A program made the translations under genes and the position numbers. Shown piece after piece: positions 33,930 to 45,075 of a stretch of DNA of 64,000 nucleotides. A model generated the notes under the pieces. That model worked only from the letters and a program-made list of their open reading frames with translations. It was not told the DNA's origin and made no database searches. Each line of letters opens with the position of its first letter. Position 1 is the first letter of the stretch. The DNA comes from Amyloporia xantha (Eukaryota; Basidiomycota; Agaricomycetes; Polyporales; Adustoporiaceae): contig JAYKKR010000028.1 in the NCBI GenBank assembly GCA_036971615.1, positions 248,001-312,000 on the forward strand, in the 5' to 3' direction.

Positions 33930-34327
33930 TTCTAAACAGCTTAAATCTCCGCTTTCTGAAAAGTCTGCTAAGCCAAAATGGGAAGGGAAATCAAAACCCA
34001 GTGAAGGTCATCACGAGACGCAAAGCAGCACGTGAGAGATTGGTTTCGCGGGGAATCGGGAAATTAGCGTCGAATCCTCTGATGAGCGCCCGTTTACAGC
34101 CTGGTTTTCGTCGAATTTAGGTTGGAAGGGGGGTCCGACCCCCCCTCCTAGATTTCCCATCAACGGAGTTGCGGTGGGCACTGATGGCTTCCTTTTCATC
34201 AGCGGTGCTCAAAACTGGCCCCCGGCTCCTCGGCCAAAAGGGCAAAATAGAACTATGGACGTCCGTAAAGCCGCAGACTCTTACGGAAAGTCATCCATTG
34301 GCAACTACAGGGTATTTGACTTTCGAG

Positions 34328-34374
34328 GCTAGCTAGCCCGGCAATCCCGGGGGGGTATGCCGGGCTAATTAGCC
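34328..34374. repeat. Strong hairpin, 17-nt arms
   Basis: GGCTAGCTAGCCCGGCA (34328) and TGCCGGGCTAATTAGCC (ending 34374) pair except at two central positions, with a 13-nt loop rich in G. It lies 28 bp before the MITE-like element. Transcription terminator, element end or chance are all possible. Confidence 0.7.
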
Positions 34375-34402
34375 TGGGTGCACGTGAGGTCGAGGTGAAA
34401 AT

Positions 34403-34797
34403 CACTGCAAAGAAATCATTTCACAGGCAGTGAAAAAGGTAAGATAGGCATGGAAAAATATATACTTATGGAACCATTTCAAGCGAGTTGGAATTGTATG
34501 GGATAGTTATCATTTCAAAAGCTATTGTAGAATTGGAAAGTTAAAGTTTAATGTACTAAGTGAGGTTACATAAAAGATACATGAAATTACTGATCCATCA
34601 GTAAATGCTTCATTCCATTACTTTTAGATAACCTTATTTAGTATGTCAAACTTCAACTTTGTGAATCTCCAACAGGTTTTCAAAATAATGACATTTCACA
34701 CAATCTCAACTCACCTGAGATGCTTTGATAAGTAAACCCTTTCCCACACCTATCTTACCCTTATCACTACCTGTGAAATGGTGATTTCTTTGCAGTG
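34403..34797. mobile_element. Foldback MITE-like element, 395 bp, CACTG...CAGTG ends
   Basis: The two halves are imperfect reverse complements over almost the whole length: CACTGCAAAGAAATCA at the left end matches TGATTTCTTTGCAGTG at the right end, GGTAAGATAGG matches CCTATCTTACC, and the centre is TTACTGATCCATCAGTAA near 34597-34614. No coding frame. Terminal CACTG and foldback structure fit a non-autonomous DNA transposon; the superfamily cannot be fixed because the flanking duplication is not clear. Confidence 0.75.
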
Positions 34798-35102
34798 AAT
34801 GTTATCATGTAAGTTAACAAATTTATGTAACCCACCTGTCCGGCAGGCTCCGGCTCGCGGGTCTCAGCAAACAATTGAGGCCGTCAGCAAGTTGTAACCC
34901 AATGCATTCTCAAGCTGCGTTCTCTACGGTACTTACTTATTTCACCGTGTGCGGCCGTCAAAATATCGGTTGAGAGGCTGATGATCAGAATCGTAAGGAA
35001 GAGCCCGGCCGCGGGTGCTTGACAGTACGCTGTAGACTTAGGCAACGTGCATGTTCTCATACCTGCCTTTAAGCGGGACATTCTGGTCCTTATTCTTGGA
35101 TT

Positions 35103-35393
35103 CTACGAGCCAAACAAGGTCCTCCGCTGCTCTGACATAGAGGTAGGGATTTTTGAGGTATCAACACCCCAAAATTGATCGGCCGAGTTTTTGACAGAGT
35201 TGATATCGGTAAATAATATGTTAAAATTCCCTTTGTTAGAAACCCACAAGTTTTTCAGGACATATCGCAGATCCTCATCCGTGCACTCGTCGTCGACTTG
35301 TCGATCTGTGTTTGGAAAGTGTATAAAACAACGCCATCGCATCCAAGACTTGGTTTCCGAAATGCTTTCTTGCTGTAAATTGCTTCGCATCAA
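35103..35393 (-). CDS. Possible last exon of a minus-strand gene
   Basis: The frame reads through protein-like sequence such as DECTDEDLRYVLKNLWVSNK and VDTSKIPTSMSEQRR to a stop at 35103. The 5' end is open (preceding exon not found). A weaker frame with a hydrophobic stretch lies further downstream at 34884-35081. No family recognised. Confidence 0.35.
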   Translation of the reverse strand: MMRSNLQQESISETKSWMRWRCFIHFPNTDRQVDDECTDEDLRYVLKNLWVSNKGNFNILFTDINSVKNSADQFWGVDTSKIPTSMSEQRRTLFGS

Positions 35394-35708
35394 GTGGAGA
35401 CGTAGTGATCACGAGTTACTGTGGATGAATCATGACAGTATATAGACTGTTCTTCGATTTGCCAAACGTTGAAGGTGAGCAAAGTTCCATTTCTGCGTCC
35501 ATCGTAACTTCAATCCTTGGCAGAAGAAGCGTTATGACGGCACGCCTCCGCCGAGAGATCGCGCAAGAAAGGGGTTGACTCATCGATTCCTCGTGAACTC
35601 TCCAGAAAGCCGGCCCTGTAGCTGCTTGCTAATACAACTTGGTCTGGGATAAATATCTGGCGTTTGTTCGATATCGTTGAACCTCCCGAGCGAATATCAC
35701 TCCACTCA

Positions 35709-37148
35709 ATGTCCTCCAAGACCGCTATCTTCCTGCTCGGTGCCACAGGTGTGTATCCCAATGCCATACCAAATGACATAAGTCTCTTAACATCTCGCAG
35801 GGTATGTTGGCGGGACCCTCCTCACGCGTCTGCTCAGCCATCCCAGCGCCGACACGTTCGATATCACCGTCCTCGTGCGATCTGCGGAGAAGGCCAAGCT
35901 GTTGCAGGAGAAAATCGGCGTCAAGGCTGTAGTTGGCTCGCACGACGACCTAGACAAACTCGAGGCACTCGCAGAGCAGTCGCACATCGTGTTCTCTTGC
36001 GTGAGTGTGCCGCCTTTTTGAAATTATCTTGTCCATAACTCTGATGCGTCGACTCGAAGGCGGATTCGGATACTTTACCTCCGATCCAGGCTATGCTGCG
36101 CGGATTGAGGAAGCGGCACGCTTCGATCGGCGATTTGCCCATTTTTATTCATACCGTAAGTGACTCTCACTGTGTGTGATTAACTTTGGCTGATGCTATG
36201 TTCAGTCAGGAACCGGTGAATATCGCTCACCTCTTCTACGCTGCGTTGCGACTAACAGCCATGTCGGGTAGGCGAAATCAGCGTGGATGCCAAGGGCATG
36301 TTTGCCAGCGAGACAATCTTCTCCGACGCGAATGTTGAACAGATCAAGTCCATCCCACCTACTGCACTGCACAGGAACGTCGATCTTCCAATAGTTGAGG
36401 CCGATCTGCAGGGTATGTTCGCTTGGATCGCAGGCTGCGCAGCTTCGCTCACCCTGTCGTCTAGGCTACGTGAAGACGTACATCATCCTCCCGTCCACTA
36501 TCTACGGCATCGCGTCCGGCCCACTGGTCGACGCGGGCATCTCCAACCCGATCTCGATCCAAATACCCTACGTTATCCGCGCCTCTCTTGGAAGAAAACA
36601 GGGTGGCATGGTCGGCCTGGGCAAGGCTATATGGTCTGACGTCCACATCGACGATGGTAAGCGCGCAGCTCCCGTCCGCGCGAGGTCACTGACGTCGGAC
36701 ATGCGTCCCCAGTGGGGGACCTGTTCATCGTGCTCTTCGACGCGATCACGAAGAATCCCGAGGCCGTGGGTCATGGCTGGGAAGGGTTCTACTTTGGTGA
36801 GAATGGCGAGCACACGTGGTACGACATCAGCAAGGAGGTATCGAAAGCGTTGGTCGAGCTCGGCGTGGGCGGGACGGAGGAGCCTACGCCTTTCACGGAC
36901 GAGGAACTAGTGAAGTACTGGGGCTCATTGGTGCGTCCCGTGTGCTGTAACATGTTGTTACGGGTGGTATATTGACGTGTCGTCGCGCCACGCAGGACGC
37001 AGGCAACTATAGCGGAACCAACTCACGCTGCCGTGCGGACCGCAGCCGCGCAATCGGCTGGAAGCCGACCAAGACTACTGCGGACATGCTCGCGAGCATC
37101 AAGCCCGAGGTGGAGCTGCTGTTGAAGAAGGCCCAAGCAACGGCGTGA
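35709..37148 (+). CDS. NAD(P)-binding NmrA/epimerase-like protein
   Basis: Eight exons, 349 aa: 35709-35748, 35801-36000, 36060-36155, 36206-36215, 36272-36412, 36465-36656, 36713-36930, 36996-37148; phases agree throughout. The N-terminus has the Rossmann motif GATGYVGG (residues 11-18, split by intron 1), then LSHPSADTFDITVLVRSAEK and a D-rich HDDLDKLEALAEQSHIVFSC, the usual pattern of atypical short-chain reductases. HTSGTG occurs at the 10-nt micro-exon 4, and TYIILPSTIYGIASGP follows. Such proteins bind NAD(P) in the cytosol; many have lost catalysis and act as sensors or act on unknown small molecules, so no reaction is assigned. The catalytic YxxxK of classical members is not obvious. 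Start is the first ATG, right before the Rossmann strand. Confidence 0.85.
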
Positions 37149-38131
37149 AGCTTTCGACTTGGGGATAAACCCGAGCTCTTGGAATATGAACGTGTGTACT
37201 GAGATGGGGGCTCAGGTGTGAGGAAGTGTGCGGTGGTCGCATCATCAATGTACAATACAAGGCCGATACTCGTGTTTGATGTAAATGGTAGCGTACATCA
37301 GACCCTCTCCGCATGTGCGAGGTCTCCCATATGGACGCTGTACATATGATGTTTATCGAGCACTTGTTTACAGCTGTTTAAATTTGCAGAACATACGGGG
37401 CGTGATCGAAATTGCTGTTTTTGGACAAATATGTACATTCTACTGGACATCTGTCTCAGTTCAGTTGATACATGTTGGATTGTCCTGAAAATTGGAGCAA
37501 TGAACTGGTATTGTAGATTGAGAGGGGATGATCAACTCTGAATCTTAAAAATAATGGGTCTGAACATTCCACAATGTAAACTCAATATCTAGATTTCTGA
37601 TTCTCGGGTCTTATGTAATGGGTTCATCCATTGGGAATTTGGGATATGTAGTCCATACGTACTACTCACACAGGGCCTGGAATTGACCATTCAATTTTAT
37701 ATGTGCAAAATTTCTGTTGTCAATGGTTTTCTGGAAAGATGAATAATTGTCAATTTCTGGGGATGTAAGTAATGTCATCCTGATTGTAAACAGTGAGTCG
37801 CGCAAAAGCAAGCGGGCATAAGTAACGATACTTGTCTAAATAAAGTGAAGTATTACCTCATTAGAAACTGGTTCTTACTGGTTCTTCTATGGCATTGAAA
37901 GTGCTACTAATGAGGTAAGTAACCATAGCCCCGTTCTGTAATTACTCGATAAGGCGACGTCCATGTTCCTCCGCGCCTTTAGTTGGGATTCGGATTATCT
38001 CTGGTGCTCTGCGCCGCGGGCCCGTGTCGCTGCCGTACCCACTCCTCCGGGCGACCCACTATTCTGGCATCGACAGGGAACATGACCACGCCCATACCTG
38101 CCATGAGTTCTCACCGTATCTTGTACCCTCC
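37149..38131. other. AT-rich intergenic region
   Basis: About 1 kb with no gene. It contains AT-rich stretches with repeated TCAATTT and TTTCTGG words (37680-37760) that may be an old insertion. Upstream part of the F-box gene begins near its end, and a further 5' exon may lie at about 37960-38110. Confidence 0.4.
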
Positions 38132-41011
38132 ATGCCATCGCACGACGAGCTTACCGCGACCGTCTGCGGCGCAGTGGAGTCGTTGCCTCTAGAACGCAAA
38201 GCGGATTTACTGCTCGAGACGTCGCTCTCTCTCATTCAGGCTGGACGGTAAATATTGAGTCAGAGTTATGAGCTGCAGGGGCTAATTTATATGGCAGGTA
38301 CGGCGATGAGGTAGAGAATTACCTGGACGTGTATCTACGCACCCCTGGACTTGTCACGGATAAGACGATTGATGCACTCTTGGCGCGGGGCAATGCAAGA
38401 AAGGCCGCAGGGGAGCAACTCCTGCTGAAGGCCCAGCGAGGTATGTGTGGATGGATCCTGTATGGCCAAGAGCCATGGACCAAGTTCGTGATGGAGGCCT
38501 AATTAATACATACAGACTTTATGACAGTAGCCAAGCTGGATACGGCCCGTCAAATTTCGTCGGCGAATGTGCGCCGAAATCATAGCGTAAGTTAGCGTCT
38601 GCTGTTTTTGCGCCTATTAGGCACCTCGAGTCTAGAACTTCCGCATGTGTTGAGGGGGGTTGGTTGAGATCCCCTTCGAAACACTGGTCTAAGATTGGCC
38701 CGATGCAATTCTGGCCAATGTTCAGAATATTCTGTAACTTGGACGTATAGGATTTTGGCACCTTCAATCCTGATGGTCTCACTATTTTAGCGCACAATCT
38801 ATTTCGCATGGCACTCAGAATCGTATCAGAATTGCCGCCAGTGAACTCTGACATCCAGGCTATGTGGGGTGTTCAGAGTGCGCAACTCTATTGTGATTCT
38901 GGGCTGATTCTCAAGCAGAGTAGGATTATTGTTTTCCTTTGGATTTAGTCGATAATCACTGGCACAGAATCGAGCAGAATCACTGTTTTCTTGCGAAACT
39001 CCTCAGGAGGTGGTTCAACACTCAGAATCTCAATTCTGACTATGATTTTGGCCCCCTTGATCCTGATTATCTCATGGTTTGAGTGCAGAATCTCAGCATG
39101 ATCCGCGCGGTGCACAGCTGACACATTTAGAGTCAATTTATTCTGCGTACGCATTTCACTTGGAATGATACCAGAATCATCGAGCCCTGAATACGTATAT
39201 GATTTCCGAAAAGTCTCGGATTGTCTGACAATACTAGCACTCCATTCGGACTGTAAACATGTCAAAATGTTTTCTTCTGAAAGCGGTAACAGTATTTCTA
39301 GCCTGCTTACATTCTTGCGTCTACAATATCACACCCGCGCGTTCTTGCAATAATCTATCCCCACAGATCCACTTTCTGAAACAACCAGCTAGCCAACGTG
39401 CTCCCTTAGAAATTTGGGAACATATCGCGCGCTTCATCCCACGACATCATTTACGCAACTGGTTCTTCGTCTCTCCTTTTCATCGCGATATCGCTGTACG
39501 ACAGATCTTCCAAATCATCGACCTGTACTTCGGTGAAGATCAAGAAAATGTAAACCGTGGATTGGACATCTTCGATCGCGTCAAAGTGGATTCAGTATTT
39601 GCAAGCCGAGTGAAGACGCTTAGACTACATTGGGCCTACGAGGAGGGTGACATGCTCGATCTCATGCTCAGTAAGTTAACATGTTGCCCGTGATATTGGG
39701 AAAACAGCTTATGTTGTCTAGGGCTGTTCCGCACGGCTCTGCCTTCGTTCAAGGCTCTCCGTGCGTTTGAATGGATCGGATATCCAGAGATGAGGGCAGA
39801 TATGGTACAAGCTGTTCTCGCGAGCCACCCACATCTGCAAAGCCTCGGCCTCATTGGCTGGCATTTTGACGCAGTTGGTGTTGTGAGTCTTCTCCCGCTA
39901 CCCCCCCAAGCTTGATTTCACAGTTTAGTGCTACATGACCAGTCCTCGTTCCAAAAATTACGCAAGTTTTGCCTCCGAGCGGAGGACGACGACGGATTTG
40001 CTGACATGGGGGAAGTGCGGAGCGTACTGGACCAGAACGCGGGCACTCTTCGGCACCTCACGCTGGGCGCGCACCTGCAGCGCACGCACTCGTGGGACAG
40101 CGCCTTCCGGTCTGCGACCCTACGGCACCTCACGCACCTCGATCTCGTCGACACCCGCATCTCACACGCCGTCCTCGTACGCATCGCGCACGCGCACGCC
40201 TTGCGCTCGCTCACGCTGCACGGCACATTCGACGAGCCCGCGTCGGCACGGGTGATCTTCGCCAGCGACCACGTCCTCGAAGGGCGGCACTCGATGCTCC
40301 CCCATCTCGAGGCGTTCCGGTTCGTGATTGTCGGCCATGACGACGACTGGGGGCTGTTCCAGGCTGTAGCACAATTCCTGAGACAGCGTCCGCAGATGAG
40401 ACGGCTCGACCTTGGGAACTGCCCATGGGACCTTGTGCATGGCGTTCTTCCGGACCTGACGAGCCTGCGGGTGTTGCGTGTCCGGATAGCCAATCTCTGC
40501 GCAGACACGCTGAACGCACTGGTCCAATCAATCCCGAAGGAGATGGTCGCACTGCATGTTGGCACCGTGGTATCTACTGTATCTTTGGTTCGTTTGACAA
40601 ACCTTTGTGACACATACACTGTCACTGACGCACCTACAGCACGAACACGCAAGCGCCTTTCGCGTGTTCCCCTCGCTGGTCATGCTGCACCTCCGTTCGC
40701 ACTCTGCGCGTCGCCCGCAACCGAATCTCTTGTCCGATAAAGACTTTACGCTGCAGACGGACGCCTGGATGTCGAGTGCGCGGGCGATCGCCTTGGCACT
40801 TCCGTCTCTGGACTTTGTTGGCTGGCATGGTGAGCATTACGTCGTGGTGCGATCGCGTGCGGAGAAGGGTGCGCGGATAGACCTCAAGGAGCTGCCTGCG
40901 AGACGGCGCCTGGACTGTGGCAAGGGTGTGGATCTAGGCAGTGATGATGCGGCATGGATGGAGAGGAAGGATGTGCCCATGGACTATGAGATGACGGGAC
41001 TGGAGTCATGA
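38132..41011 (+). CDS. F-box protein with N-terminal helical repeat region
   Basis: Seven exons, 603 aa: 38132-38247, 38298-38440, 38516-38586, 39367-39670, 39722-39882, 39943-40587, 40640-41011. Residues 1-110 are helical and TPR-like (LLARGNARKAAGEQLLLKAQ). An F-box follows at about residues 120-165 (APLEIWEHIARFIPRHHLRN, WFFVSPFHRDIAVRQIF). The rest is leucine-rich and probably a solenoid (RHLTLGAHL, LTHLDLVDTRIS, MRRLDLGNCPW). F-box proteins bring substrates to SCF ubiquitin ligases through Skp1; the C-terminal region would be the substrate arm. Mushroom-forming fungi have very many of these, so the target is unknown. Intron 3 is 780 nt while the others are about 50-75 nt. The start at 38132 has no in-frame ATG before it, but coding-like sequence extends upstream (to about 38024), so a missing first exon is possible. 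Confidence 0.85.
38600..39300. mobile_element. Insertion inside intron 3 of the F-box gene, rich in CAGAATC/GATTCTG
   Basis: CAGAAT[CT] or its complement occurs about ten times between 38720 and 39175. A stretch of about 35 nt (GATTTTGGC, then ATCCTGAT, then TCTCA) is directly repeated at about 38751 and 39042. It has no coding frame and lies wholly between the intact donor at 38587 and acceptor at 39366. I could not define exact ends or a target duplication, so both limits are approximate. Confidence 0.55.
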
Positions 41012-41400
41012 GACGCGGTAGATGCTAATTCAATTGCAATGGACGTCTGGAGGTCGAGTTGTCGTTGATCCGTGGAGGACTGCATTTGCAAACACTTGAT
41101 CATGCATAATCTTCCGTTCAACAATTGTGCTGTACCCACACTGTTTCTTGCATACTCATATATTTATTTCCCGGACAAATTGAAGTGAGCGTTCAGTTTG
41201 AGTAGATCGGGGGCTAGCTTTGCTGCGAGAAAGTAATGACTAGGATATAACCACTAAAAGTACAACAACTAGAGGGAGAGACATACTCGACATATCAATG
41301 CAAGAAACGATAGCGCGACTCCTACCGATGCTTATACACAGCGAGAAATATCGAAACGACCCGCATCACCAATCAGTCCACGCATCCGACGACGAGACAT
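41012..41400. other. Convergent 3' region between the F-box and bHLH genes
   Basis: The two genes point toward each other; no further gene seen. Confidence 0.6.
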
Positions 41401-43345
41401 CTACTCCACCCTCTGCCTTTTTGCCTCCGACTCGCCGCCCTGCTCGCCGGACTGGACCCCGCCATCCTGCCCCTCCGCGTCTTCCCTATCTCGCTTCGCA
41501 CCCTCCTTCGGCGGTGATGGCGACTTGGCTGTTGGGTGCTCAGTAGGCTTTGGTACGGTAGGGGTAGCAATTGGAGCAGGAGCAGGGGGCAGTGGTGCAT
41601 TCGCATTCGCACTCGCCACGGCGGCGGCGGCAGCTGCTGCTGCAGCGCCCAGCGGCAAACCCTGCTGAAGACCCCTCAAGACTTCGAGCTCAGACTCGGC
41701 ACGCTGGCGCGCGACGCGTTCTTCATCCCACATCCTGCGCATTTCCTCGAGCTGCGCCTGCAGATCGCCCATAGCCTGATCCATGAGCAGCTTCTCCAGC
41801 GTCCATTTCTCGATGTTGCGCGCCTCGTTCTCTTTCAGGTGGTGAATGTATTGCACCGCGCGTGACAGGATAGCGCCTTTCGCTTTCTCCCCCGACCCGT
41901 TCGGCACGATTCGCCCAAGCTCGTTGATGCCCTCATTGATGTTCCCTCTCCTCCGACGTTCCACCTCTTTCTGTCGGCGCAAAACTGCTCAGGCACGGTG
42001 CACAAGAATGCAACACTCTACGTACATGGTTATCCTTCCGCTGCCTCGTCCACTCGTCGTTGCTCATCGTCGCACTCCGCCCACCCCGTCGTCCCCCAGA
42101 GGCGCTCTTCACCGCGCCCACCTTCTCCCCACTATCCGAGCCATCGCCTTCATTGCCGTCACCCTCCGCTCCGGGCGACATGTCCGCTGCGTCCTGGCTG
42201 CGCGTGCGCAACGGCTGCTGCATGGACGGCGCGGGGGCCTGACCTGGAGGAAGATTCTGCAGTGCCGTCTGAGCTAACTGCCCAAGATCTGGCGGACCAC
42301 GGGGGTGTGTCGACGGGCCCGGTTCGCCTGCAAGAGGATGTGGATGCTGGTGCGGGTGGACGACATGGTAGGGTGGCGGAGGCTGGTGTGGATGCGGGAT
42401 GTGACCGGGGTGCGGGTGACCTTGGAAGGAAGCCTGGGCAGCAAGGTTCGAGAGCGCCTCGGCGGCGGCGGAGTCTTTGAGGTCACCCTGCGAGCCAAAC
42501 ACAAAGGTTAGAATGTGACTATTGTGAGGGTTCGAGTCGAAGACATTAGGCCAAGGGGGACAAATTATGAAACCAGGAGAACCCCTAATTCCTATGCAAA
42601 TGTATACTTGGTGCCATGCCCCAGCGGAGTGTTACCGTGAAGGAAGGCCGCTTCTCCGGAGATCGAGGTCCTTAGACCGCGGGTGCGTTGACCGGATGAT
42701 ATGGACATGACGATATACCTTACACGAATGCGTAAAGCCTATCAAGTAGCCATCATGACTCTCCCAGGTCAAATTGAGGCCAACACTAGCCCACCAGCAA
42801 CTTTCATCGGTGCAGCAAGGAGCATCGTTGCTGCAACTATGACAAGCTAGGCTCGATGGTCGCAACAACAGACACACTGAGGGCGCACATCCAATGTTCG
42901 GATCTCCGATCATTGAGCGAGGCCCCCGTCATTGCAAGGGAGTGTTTGGCCAACATCCCATGGTACAGCATCAGATATTACCCCACCTGGACGTCCTGAA
43001 GCGCGGCGAGAGCGAGGACGCGAACGTGACCGTCGACAACGATCACGTGGGGCGGGTATGCGCGCATCGACCACGATCCATGATCCATGCGCGCACACTC
43101 TACGACTGATGGCTCATTACGAAGATATGGTCTAGCGGGACACTCACCCTATTCATGCTGTTGAAGCCGGGGAGCTTGCTGAGGATAGCCATGACCTGCT
43201 CAGAAGCAAGGTTGCTGTAACCGGGCTGCATAGACGGATCATTCGGAATACCCTGCGGTGGTTGACCGCCGGGTGCATTGGGGGGTTGTTGTGGGGCGAC
43301 GGAGGCGAGGGCGGGGTCATGGTTGGGAGGGGGTGCGGCGGCCAT
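41401..43345 (-). CDS. CBF1: Basic helix-loop-helix transcription factor, Cbf1 type
   Basis: Three exons on the minus strand: 43345-43148, 42487-42026 and 41970-41401, 409 aa. The bHLH domain spans about residues 215-270: RKDNHKEVERRRR basic region (with the H..E...R contacts that read CACGTG), then NINEGINELGRIVP and AKGAILSRAVQYIHHLKENE. A leucine-zipper-like coiled coil follows (LEKLLMDQAMGDLQAQLEE). The N-terminus is Pro/His/Gln-rich and the C-terminus has a poly-Ala run and a basic tail. The second intron interrupts the basic region right after RKDNH. Fungal Cbf1/Cpf1 proteins bind E-boxes at centromeres and at methionine, sulfur and respiratory genes; which roles hold here is not visible. 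The first intron (660 nt) is unusually long and contains a CACGTG. Symbol given by domain similarity only. Confidence 0.85.
43044..43049. promoter_or_regulatory. E-box CACGTG in the first intron of the bHLH gene
   Basis: Perfect CACGTG, the site expected for Cbf1-type factors, 300 bp downstream of the start codon, inside the intron. Confidence 0.4.
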
Positions 43346-43575
43346 GGCGATGTTAACACTTGCTGAACAATTCTGCAAAGCAGCCTATGCTGTGTGATCT
43401 TGTAGATGTTGCGCAAGGAATGTCGAGTCTTGATAAGTCGGTCGTCGTCGTTGGCGATGTCGACGGCGGCGGCAGCGTCGGGGCGCGCGAGGAGGAGAGA
43501 GAGGCCGGGGGCGAGTAGATCACGGGGAGAAAAGAGAGGTCACGACGCCGGTCACGAGGGCCGCTATATACCCTG

Positions 43576-43581
43576 CACGTG
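43576..43581. promoter_or_regulatory. E-box CACGTG upstream of the bHLH gene
   Basis: CACGTG lies 231 bp upstream of the ATG (43345), next to a TATATA stretch. Self-regulation of the factor is a reasonable but untested reading. Confidence 0.45.
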
Positions 43582-43963
43582 AGAATTACTCAAACATAAC
43601 CAAACACTGCGCACGGGCCACTTTCAGCCACCCTCTGCGATTGGCCGGCTCGACTCTAAACCTCGGATAGGGCTTTCCTCGGCCCCGTCTGCATCCTTGG
43701 CCAACACAATTCAGAACCGAGCTTTCATGTCTTCTATCGCTCTATCTTGTGGTGCTGATACTGGATATCTTGGGTAACGGTAGATGGAAAGGCGGTTGGG
43801 AGTTCCCACTGTGGTAAGTCGAGTTTTCGTCGTGGACGGCTGGAACATGCAGCACAATCGCCACAACTGCCACAATCGATACTTCAAGCTTCAAGTATGG
43901 CATTCTCAGATTGCCTACCGTATCTGGCTTTTACCATTGACATAATAGCTGAGCTGTCGATCT

Positions 43964-43982
43964 CGCCATTCACTGAATGGCG
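43964..43982. repeat. Perfect 9-bp palindrome
   Basis: CGCCATTCA and TGAATGGCG separated by one base, 50 bp before the larger hairpin. Confidence 0.8.
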
Positions 43983-44032
43983 ACACTCTAAGGTGATTCT
44001 TTGCTGGTTCAGTTGGCAGATCAACTCTCCGG

Positions 44033-44077
44033 TACTGCGACTCTTGGGACATACAGAATGTCCCAAGAGTCGCAGTA
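44033..44077. repeat. Perfect 20-bp inverted repeat with 5-nt loop
   Basis: Arms 44033-44052 and 44058-44077 are exact reverse complements (left arm TACTGCGACTCTTGGGACAT), loop ACAGA. No U-run follows, so a terminator is unlikely; it may be a hairpin RNA, a foldback end or a cruciform. Confidence 0.9.
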
Positions 44078-44444
44078 ACCACCGTAGTTGCGTTCACGTC
44101 AACATTGCTGTCTTCTTGTTCTGACTCGAATCAGCTCTTCTACACGTATCGATTGCAGACCTTGTACGGACACTATGCAACAGTCAATTTCGTGCCCGAG
44201 TGGAAAGAACGACGTACGCTGGTTTTTGGCGGCATATATAGGTGACAGCTACAGCGGGCACTAACATGTCGATGCCCGCTGGACTCAGATGGTGGTCAGT
44301 GAAAATCGTCGTAAGGCCACGAAGTCAGCTTTGACGGCTTCGTCCGACAGGAATTGTCCAACAGTTCCTAGCATGCACACACCGCCCTCCGACACATTAA
44401 TCGAGTTGTCTCGTGATCAACAGAGTGGGCTGTCGATACCACAG

Positions 44445-45075
44445 AAGTGTGCAGAATGTCCTGTCCACGGGGAGGTTCGTTCGCTGGACACCGAACACCG
44501 AACATGGAACGTCACACGGTGACACAGCTGTGACTACCAGTACTCGCGAGCGCTTATTGGCCGTCGCAGTTTCCAAAATAGGTATCAGCCCGCCATTGTG
44601 GCTGAGAGTTGGCCCACCAGCGGCCACAGGCCAAGCGGGGGGGGGTATGTCGACTCTGTCGAGGCCCACTGCTGTCCACAGCAGTGTCCACACATGAAGC
44701 TAGTGTGACAGAGGATTCCTTTTGTATATACCAGGTATGAAGTTGCCTAAGTAGAGGTAACATGTTTCATCTGAATTAGCCACGGTGAGCCCCAGGCTCT
44801 TGACAATGAAAGCGACGGGATTGCTATAAGATGGATGCGCCCCTTGCGCCAGTCGCCGACGGGGATCAGTCACCAAATGCGGGCCAGTGCGTGCTCCTGC
44901 TCCTGCCCGGGCCCGCCGCGCCACCCGCTTTGACCTACCAATTTAGGGAGATATGGTCCATGTGGCCTCACATCACACTGTCACAGCGCCAGGCACGGTT
45001 CGCCGAACGTGTCCGCCGAACATGTTCGGCGAACCAGACTCCCCACCGACAGGACGTTCTCGAAGTGTGACTCTC
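44445..45075. mobile_element. Short element with about 85-bp terminal inverted repeats
   Basis: 44445-44530 resembles the reverse complement of 44965-45071: shared blocks include AGTGTG or CACACTT, GTCCTGTC with GGGGAG, and TTCG with CGAACA. The inner 430 bp do not match each other and hold no convincing gene. The right arm contains the exact 18-bp palindrome CGCCGAACATGTTCGGCG (45014-45031). Similarity is judged by eye and is lower than for the other elements. Confidence 0.5.

Larger units (their letters stand above)
43582..44439. other. Intergenic with hairpins, no gene
   Basis: Contains two strong inverted repeats (listed separately). Short frames only. Confidence 0.5.

Noticed and set aside
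35725..35943. Minus-strand frames over the NmrA-like gene
   Set aside because: The plus-strand exons form a complete recognised protein; the antisense frames have no support.
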